Origin: Pseudomonas sp. JUb42
Lineage (GTDB): Bacteria > Pseudomonadota > Gammaproteobacteria > Pseudomonadales > Pseudomonadaceae
Direction: 5' to 3'
Length of the DNA stretch: 64,000 nt
Assembly: GCF_024807945.1 (NCBI RefSeq)
Contig: NZ_JANUFD010000009.1
Coordinates: forward strand, 1-64,000
Notes under the pieces: model-generated
The model's database searches: none
What the model saw: only the letters and a program-made list of their open reading frames with translations
What the model was told of the DNA's origin: nothing
Shown here: positions 58,944-64,000 of the stretch, piece after piece
How the letters are laid out: each line of letters starts with the position of its first letter
Numbering within the stretch: the first letter of the stretch is position 1
Program-made: the position numbers and the translations under genes

Positions 58944-60053
58944 ATGCCTTTTCATACCACCGCCGAAATCATCGAAGACTTTCGCCAGGGCAAGATGGTC
59001 CTGCTGGTTGACGACGAGGACCGGGAAAACGAAGGCGACCTGCTGATCGCCGCCGAAGCCGTGACCCCGGCGATCATCAGTTTCATGGCCAACGAAGCCC
59101 GTGGCCTGATCTGCCTGACCCTGACTGACGAGCACTGCCAGCGCCTTGGATTGGAACAGATGGTGCCGAGCAATGGCAGCTTATTTTCCACGGCGTTTAC
59201 CGTCTCCATCGAAGCCGCTGAAGGCGTCACCACCGGCATCTCCGCCGCCGACCGTGCCCGCACCGTGCAGGCGGCCGTGGCAGCTGATGCCAAGGCCAGC
59301 GATCTGGTGCAGCCGGGGCATATCTTCCCGCTGCGGGCCAAGGATGGCGGCGTGCTCAACCGTGCCGGGCACACCGAAGCAGGTTGCGATCTGGCGCGCC
59401 TGGCCGGCTTCTCCCCGGCGGCGGTGATCGTCGAAGTGATGAACGACGACGGCAGCATGGCCCGTCGCCCTGAGCTGGAAGTCTTTGCCGCCCTGCACGG
59501 CATCAAGATCGGCAGCATCGCCGACCTGATCCACTACCGCCTGAGCACCGAGCATACGGTCAAGCGCATCGGCGAACGCGAGCTGCCGACGGTGCATGGC
59601 ACCTTCCGCCTGATTACTTTCGAGGATCGCATTGATGGTGGCGTGCATATGGCCATGGTCATGGGCCAGATGCAGCGCGAAGTGCCGACCCTGGTGCGGG
59701 TCCATGTGATCGATCCGCTGCGCGATCTGGTTGGCGCTGAGTACACCGGGCCGAAGAACTGGAGCCTGTGGGCCGCCCTGGAACGTGTCGCCGCCGAGGG
59801 CCATGGCGTGGTCGTCGTACTGGCCAACAGCGAATCGTCCCAGGCCCTGCTGGAGCGGGTGCCGCAACTGACCCAGGAACGCCGCCAGTTCAGCCGCTCG
59901 CAATCGAAGATTTATTCGGATGTGGGGACCGGGGCGCAGATTCTGCAGGATCTGGGCCTGGGCAAACTGCGCCACCTCGGCCCGCCGCTCAAGTATGCGG
60001 GGCTGATGGGGTATGACCTGGAAGTGGTGGAGACCATTGCCTTCGAGGGCTGA
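58944..60053 (+). CDS. ribB: 3,4-dihydroxy-2-butanone 4-phosphate synthase with degenerate GTP cyclohydrolase II part
   Basis: A 369-residue protein of riboflavin synthesis. The N-terminal 200 residues are an intact DHBP synthase (DDEDRENEGDLL, AGHTEAGCDLARLAG). The C-terminal 165 residues resemble GTP cyclohydrolase II but lack its zinc-binding cysteines and the catalytic segment, as in RibB of many pseudomonads. No FMN riboswitch fits in the 83-bp leader. With operator 2 upstream, it is probably an extra copy switched on to feed the flavin-dependent monooxygenase. Confidence 0.9.
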   Translation: MPFHTTAEIIEDFRQGKMVLLVDDEDRENEGDLLIAAEAVTPAIISFMANEARGLICLTLTDEHCQRLGLEQMVPSNGSLFSTAFTVSIEAAEGVTTGISAADRARTVQAAVAADAKASDLVQPGHIFPLRAKDGGVLNRAGHTEAGCDLARLAGFSPAAVIVEVMNDDGSMARRPELEVFAALHGIKIGSIADLIHYRLSTEHTVKRIGERELPTVHGTFRLITFEDRIDGGVHMAMVMGQMQREVPTLVRVHVIDPLRDLVGAEYTGPKNWSLWAALERVAAEGHGVVVVLANSESSQALLERVPQLTQERRQFSRSQSKIYSDVGTGAQILQDLGLGKLRHLGPPLKYAGLMGYDLEVVETIAFEG

Positions 60054-60078
60054 CGAAGGCCCGGCAGGGCCGAAAACT

Positions 60079-60169
60079 GTGGGAGCGAATTCATTCGCGA
60101 CGACGGGCTTACAAACGATACCTATACGTCGTATGTACAAGCCTATTCGCGAATGAATTCGCTCCCACA
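60079..60169. repeat. Paired REP element (type A)
   Basis: TGTGGGAGCGAATTCATTCG and CGCGAATGAATTCGCTCCCACA arms between the convergent ribB and monooxygenase genes. Confidence 0.9.
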
Positions 60170-60199
60170 GATTCGTAACCTTGTATCCACAAAATGCTG

Positions 60200-61237
60200 C
60201 TACACAAATGCCGGAATAACCTTGTCGATAAACAACTGCAACGACGCCTTCTTCTCGGCATGGCTCATGCTGTTGTCGTTCCAGAAGCTGAATTCATCAA
60301 CCCCCAGGCGCTCGTACTCGCGAATCCGCGTAATGATTTCTTCCGGGGTGCCGATCATCACATTCTTGTGGATGTTATCCAGGGCGTATTCCGGGCGCTC
60401 CTTGACTGCTTCCAGCGGTGTCGGCTCGACGAAGCCATTCACCGGAACCTGTTTGTTGAAGAACCAGCCTTCAAAGGTACGGTAGAAGCGCGAGATCGCC
60501 TCGGCGCCCTTCTGCCAGTTGCCGTCGGGCTCGTGGACGAAGGTATGGCGCAGCACCATCAATTGCGGGCGCGGTACTTCGGGGTTGTTGCTCAGGGCGG
60601 TCTCGAACTTGTTGACCAGATCGACCACCTCTTCATCGCCCTTCATCAGCGGCGTGACCATGACATTGCAGCCGTTCTTTACTGCAAAGTTATGCGAGTC
60701 CGGGTCACGGGCGGCGATCCACATGGGCGGACCGGCCTTCTGTACAGGTTTGGGTACGCTGGTGGAGGTGGGGAAATTCCACAGCTCGCCCTGATGGGCA
60801 TAGTCGCCCTGCCACAGCTGCTTGATCACCGGGACCATCTCACGGAGGGCCTGGCCGCCGCTGGATGCTGGCATGCCGCCCGCCATGCGGTCGAATTCGA
60901 ACTGATAGGCGCCACGAGCCAGGCCCACCTCCATGCGGCCGTTGCTGATCACGTCGAGCAAGGCGCACTCCCCGGCCACCCGGATCGGGTGCCAGAACGG
61001 CGCGATGATGGTCCCGGCACCGAGGCGAATAGTGCTGGTCTTAGCCGCAAGGTACGACAGGATCGGCATCGGGCTCGGGGAGATGGTGTATTCCATGGCG
61101 TGATGCTCGCCCACCCACACGGTGCTGAAGCCGCCAGCCTCGGCCATCAGCGTCAATTCGACCAGGTCGTCGAAGACTTCACGATGGGTCTGGCCTTCGT
61201 CGTAGCGCTCCATGTGAATGAATAATGAGAATTTCAT
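60200..61237 (-). CDS. Luciferase-like FMN-dependent monooxygenase
   Basis: A 345-residue flavin-dependent oxidoreductase with the LLM (bacterial luciferase) barrel. Seen: MKFSLFIHMERYDEGQTHRE, VWVGEHHAMEYT, PSPMPILSYLAAKTSTIRLG and the sulfate/phosphate-site region RMEVGLARGAYQFEF. It needs reduced FMN from a partner, most likely the flavin reductase at 56571. Substrate unknown. Its promoter region holds operator 3 and is shared with the chemoreceptor. Confidence 0.9.
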   Translation of the reverse strand: MKFSLFIHMERYDEGQTHREVFDDLVELTLMAEAGGFSTVWVGEHHAMEYTISPSPMPILSYLAAKTSTIRLGAGTIIAPFWHPIRVAGECALLDVISNGRMEVGLARGAYQFEFDRMAGGMPASSGGQALREMVPVIKQLWQGDYAHQGELWNFPTSTSVPKPVQKAGPPMWIAARDPDSHNFAVKNGCNVMVTPLMKGDEEVVDLVNKFETALSNNPEVPRPQLMVLRHTFVHEPDGNWQKGAEAISRFYRTFEGWFFNKQVPVNGFVEPTPLEAVKERPEYALDNIHKNVMIGTPEEIITRIREYERLGVDEFSFWNDNSMSHAEKKASLQLFIDKVIPAFV

Positions 61238-61362
61238 GACGTTTCCTCAATCTTTGTAGGTAACAGCCGACAGCCAGCAAGAGGGTTAATAATTCGGTGT
61301 GGTCCATCAACTCTGTCGATATCAGACAGATCTGCCAAAGAAGCAAGATGCGTCGATAACTC

Positions 61363-61372
61363 TGGTATACCA
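61363..61372. promoter_or_regulatory. Operator 3 TGGTATACCA between monooxygenase and chemoreceptor
   Basis: Context TCTGGTATACCATAATACAA, nearly the same as operator 1. It is 126 bp upstream of the monooxygenase start and 78 bp upstream of the chemoreceptor start. Confidence 0.75.
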
Positions 61373-61449
61373 TAATACAACAATAGCGCAAACGCCTTTG
61401 GTGATTTGTGCGTGTCCCCCCGAGCGCGTCACTTGCAGTTGGAGCCGCA

Positions 61450-63396
61450 ATGAATATCAAACAGAAACTGACCTGGGCCTTTGCCATCATTGCCAGTCTG
61501 CCCATTATCGTGGTCGCCGGGATCGTGATCCTGAACCTGCGTAGCGAGGCCGAAAGCTCATTCGTCGACAGCAGCGGCCGGGAAATCCGTCAGGTAGCCA
61601 GCGCCATGCAGCTGTTCTTCGAGGGCATCAGCCAGAACGTCGATTACCTCGCCAACAGTCCGTTGGTAAAAAACACCGACGGCAACGTGAAGAATTACAG
61701 CAGCGCCAACGCCGCAGACATTCCGTTGAACGAGCAGGACAAGCAGTTCTTCGAGTTTTTCGACAGCATCGCCAAGAGTCATCCGGCCTACTCCTACATT
61801 TCCTACGGCCTGGCCAACGGCAGCTATGCCTACTGGCCGGGCGATCCGAAGATGGCCAACTACGACCCGCGTGTACGTCCCTGGTACAAGACCGCCCTGG
61901 ACAACCCGGGCAAAACCGTACGCAGCGCTGCCTACTATTGGGCTGGCGACGATGCCGTGCTGGTCAGCACCATCCGCGCGGTATCCAACAAACTCGGCGC
62001 CACCGGTGGTGTGGTCAATATCGATGTCTCCCTCAAGCAGCTGACCACCATGGTCAAGCAGATCAAGCTGGGTGACAGCGGTTACCTGATGCTGGTCGAG
62101 AACACTGGCACCGTGCTGGTCGACCCCAAGCAACCGGAACATAACTTCAAGAAGCTGGGCGACCTCGGTGACGGCTATGCGCAGCTGGCCAAGGCTGGCA
62201 GCGGCCTGCAGCGCGTGACCCTCAATGGCGAAAGCTTCATGGCCAACGTCTACCCCTCCGACCAGTTGGGCTGGAGTTTCATTGGCCTGATCAAACAGGA
62301 CGAGGTGATGAGCAGCACCACCCGCCTGACCTGGCTGATTGCAGTGATCGCCGCTGTGCTGGCCTTGGTCTTCGCCATCGTCGGCGCCAGCTTCGCCAGT
62401 GTCATCGTGCGGCCGATCCGCAGCGTCGCCAGCGGCCTGGAAGGCATCGCCCAGGGCGAAGGCGACCTGACCCAGAACCTCAGCGTGCGCGGCAGCGATG
62501 AAACCGCGCAACTGGCCAACTGGTTCAACCAGTTCCTCACCGCGATCCGCAGCCTGATCCAGCACATTGGCCTGGCGGCGAACCGGATTCTCGACACTTC
62601 GTCGCGCTCGACCCGGGTCTCCCACGACATGGCCGAAGCCGCAGGCCGCCAGCGCGAAGCCGTGGACATGGTCTCAACGGCCTTCCACGAGATGGTCGCC
62701 ACGTCCAACGAAGTCGCCCGCTCCTGCAGCCAGGCCGCCGATTCGGCGGACAGCGGCCAGCGCCAGGCCCGTGAAGGCCAGCGCCAGATTGATGCGGCGG
62801 TCAGCAGCGTCGACCAGCTAAGCAGTGAGATCGAGCAATCGGCCCAGGCCATGCAACAACTGGAGCAGGACAGCAACGATATCCAGTCGATTCTCGGCAC
62901 CATCCGTTCCATTGCCGAGCAGACCAACCTGCTGGCCCTCAACGCCGCCATCGAAGCCGCCCGGGCCGGTGAACAGGGTCGTGGTTTTGCTGTGGTGGCC
63001 GACGAAGTCCGTGCCCTGGCCAAGCGTACCGCCGACTCCACCGCAGAAATCGACGGCCTGCTGGGCAACCTGGCCCGGCGTACCGCCTCGGTGACCCAGC
63101 AGATGCGCGCCAGCCTGGAAGTGTCCCAGGACTCGGTGAGCAAGATCGGCCTGGCCCGCACCAGCTTCGGCCAGATCCGCGAATCGGTGGACGTGATCCG
63201 CGACATGAACACCCAGATCGCCACTGCCGCCGAAGAGCAGCATCAGGTGGCCGAAGACATCAACCGCCATATCAGCCAGATCCACGGCGACGCCCAACTG
63301 GTCGCCGAACTGGCCGACTCGGCACGGGGCGACTCACGCAGCCTGGCTGAGCTGTCCCATGAGCTGGATAGCTTGGTCAAGCGTTTCCGCACTTGA
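61450..63396 (+). CDS. Methyl-accepting chemotaxis protein with dCache domain
   Basis: A 648-residue inner-membrane chemoreceptor: membrane helix (about 10-30), periplasmic double-Cache domain (about 35-275, with DPRVRPWYKTAL), second helix (about 285-310), HAMP and a signalling hairpin tip (EQTNLLALNAAIEAARAGEQ). dCache domains often bind amino acids, amines or nucleobase-like ligands. ATG at 61450 after GGAGCCGCA. Sharing operator 3 suggests it senses the module's substrate. Confidence 0.92.
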   Translation: MNIKQKLTWAFAIIASLPIIVVAGIVILNLRSEAESSFVDSSGREIRQVASAMQLFFEGISQNVDYLANSPLVKNTDGNVKNYSSANAADIPLNEQDKQFFEFFDSIAKSHPAYSYISYGLANGSYAYWPGDPKMANYDPRVRPWYKTALDNPGKTVRSAAYYWAGDDAVLVSTIRAVSNKLGATGGVVNIDVSLKQLTTMVKQIKLGDSGYLMLVENTGTVLVDPKQPEHNFKKLGDLGDGYAQLAKAGSGLQRVTLNGESFMANVYPSDQLGWSFIGLIKQDEVMSSTTRLTWLIAVIAAVLALVFAIVGASFASVIVRPIRSVASGLEGIAQGEGDLTQNLSVRGSDETAQLANWFNQFLTAIRSLIQHIGLAANRILDTSSRSTRVSHDMAEAAGRQREAVDMVSTAFHEMVATSNEVARSCSQAADSADSGQRQAREGQRQIDAAVSSVDQLSSEIEQSAQAMQQLEQDSNDIQSILGTIRSIAEQTNLLALNAAIEAARAGEQGRGFAVVADEVRALAKRTADSTAEIDGLLGNLARRTASVTQQMRASLEVSQDSVSKIGLARTSFGQIRESVDVIRDMNTQIATAAEEQHQVAEDINRHISQIHGDAQLVAELADSARGDSRSLAELSHELDSLVKRFRT

Positions 63397-63410
63397 TCCA
63401 GCGCCCATAA

Positions 63411-63442
63411 AAAAGCCCGCCAATGCAATATTGGCGGGCTTT
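63411..63442 (+). terminator. Terminator of the chemoreceptor gene
   Basis: AAAGCCCGCCAAT and ATTGGCGGGCTTT form a 13-bp stem around GCAAT-type loop bases, followed by TCAGG. Flanking As and Ts could let it act from both sides. Confidence 0.85.
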
Positions 63443-63474
63443 TCAGGAGCTTTCTCTGCCTTGGCTGGAGCGAA

Positions 63475-63500
63475 CTGTGGGAGCGAATTCGCTCCCACAG
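63475..63500. repeat. Collapsed REP (GTGGGAGCGAATTCGCTCCCAC)
   Basis: The two GTGGGAGCGAATTC arms meet directly as a perfect hairpin, followed by a second partial arm (CCGCTCCCACA, 63504-63514). Confidence 0.8.
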
Positions 63501-63539
63501 AATCCGCTCCCACATAAGCAAGAGCGGCAGCCGTAACAG

Positions 63540-64000
63540 TTACAGATTCATCTGGGTCACCAATTTGGTATTCAGATACGCTTCGATGGCCTCAGTGCCA
63601 CCCTCAGAGCCGTAACCCGAATCCTTGACCCCGCCAAACGGCACTTCCGGCAGGCCGATGCCCAAGTGGTTGATCGACAGCATGCCGGCTTCGATGCCGT
63701 TGCTGAGGATCTGCGCAGTCTTCATCGAGGTGGTGAAAGCGTAGGAAGCCAGGCCGAATGGCACACGGTTGGATTCCTTGACCGCTTCTTCAACGGTGTC
63801 GAACGGCACCAGCAGCGCTACAGGGCCGAAAGGCTCGTCGCTCATGATGTGCATTTCGGTGGTCAAGCCGCTGAGCACGGTCGGGGCGAAGAAGTAGCCG
63901 GGGCCGTCGATGGCCTGGCCACCGGTATGCAGCGTGGCGCCAGCATCAACCGCATTCTTGACCAGCGCAGTAAGCGCCGGAATGCGCCGGGCATTGGCTA
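63540..64000 (-). CDS. Succinate-semialdehyde dehydrogenase-like aldehyde dehydrogenase (partial)
   Basis: Only the C-terminal 150 or so residues are in the window; the gene runs past the right edge and no start is visible. Seen: DGPGYFFAPTVL, EPFGPVALLVPF, INHLGIGLPEVPFGGVKDSG and the C-terminus IEAYLNTKLVTQMNL, all close to NAD(P)-dependent succinate-semialdehyde dehydrogenases. The catalytic Cys lies outside the window. Confidence 0.85.
   Translation of the reverse strand, partial: ANARRIPALTALVKNAVDAGATLHTGGQAIDGPGYFFAPTVLSGLTTEMHIMSDEPFGPVALLVPFDTVEEAVKESNRVPFGLASYAFTTSMKTAQILSNGIEAGMLSINHLGIGLPEVPFGGVKDSGYGSEGGTEAIEAYLNTKLVTQMNL

Overview
The window looks like chromosomal DNA of a Pseudomonas, most likely of the P. 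fluorescens/P. putida type. It has high-GC coding sequence, at least ten paired palindromic REP elements built on GTGGGAGCGA..., two tRNA-Val(GAC) genes, and a broad set of transporters, sensors and catabolic enzymes. There is no integrase, transposase, CRISPR array or rRNA, so this is mostly ordinary chromosome with accessory patches. All functions are read from the sequence and from remembered family features; no search was run.

Layout. 1-4.8 kb: a secreted 13-residue-repeat protein cut by the window edge, an NADP-type aldehyde dehydrogenase, a PhzF-family enzyme, a LysE-type exporter and a small Cys/His protein. 4.9-10.8 kb: a lone receiver protein and an 1850-residue kinase/ATPase/GAF/PAS/histidine-kinase hybrid. 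11-20.6 kb: pirin, sirtuin, 2-hydroxyacid dehydrogenase, a MetX-like protein without its nucleophile, a GAF-GAF-GGDEF-EAL protein and small proteins including a NUDIX hydrolase. 20.6-23.1 kb: a short palindrome/terminator unit, then two near-identical tRNA-Val units, each with its own promoter and terminator, on either side of an A+T-rich insert with one unknown gene. 23-34.8 kb: mostly housekeeping genes (PuuB-like oxidase, TerC, NhaR, MFS transporter, YceH, shikimate dehydrogenase, PBP7) and small proteins. 35-39 kb: a four-gene polyamine-type ABC transporter.

39.2-52.4 kb holds what appears to be a complete aerobic trimethylamine pathway. Tmm oxidises trimethylamine to its N-oxide, Tdm splits the oxide to dimethylamine and formaldehyde, a multi-subunit dimethylamine monooxygenase continues the demethylation, a GcvT-like protein and PurU handle one-carbon units on folate, and an APC permease follows. 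Divergent from it is an operon for a soluble NarX-like kinase with a cysteine cluster, a NarL-like regulator and a PAS-only protein. This looks like a dedicated control circuit.

52.8-53.3 kb (minus strand) contains a structured RNA that resembles phage C4 antisense RNA, followed by complementary target segments and two tiny ORFs. 53.5-63.4 kb is an apparently co-regulated catabolic module: a DUF1185 protein, alpha/beta hydrolase, aldehyde dehydrogenase, flavin reductase, FCD-type GntR regulator, zinc-ribbon NUDIX hydrolase, DUF1330 protein, RibB, luciferase-like monooxygenase and a Cache chemoreceptor. The same TGGTATACCA palindrome lies upstream of its left operon, between DUF1330 and ribB, and between the monooxygenase and the chemoreceptor. 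The substrate is unknown. The window ends inside a succinate-semialdehyde-dehydrogenase-like gene.
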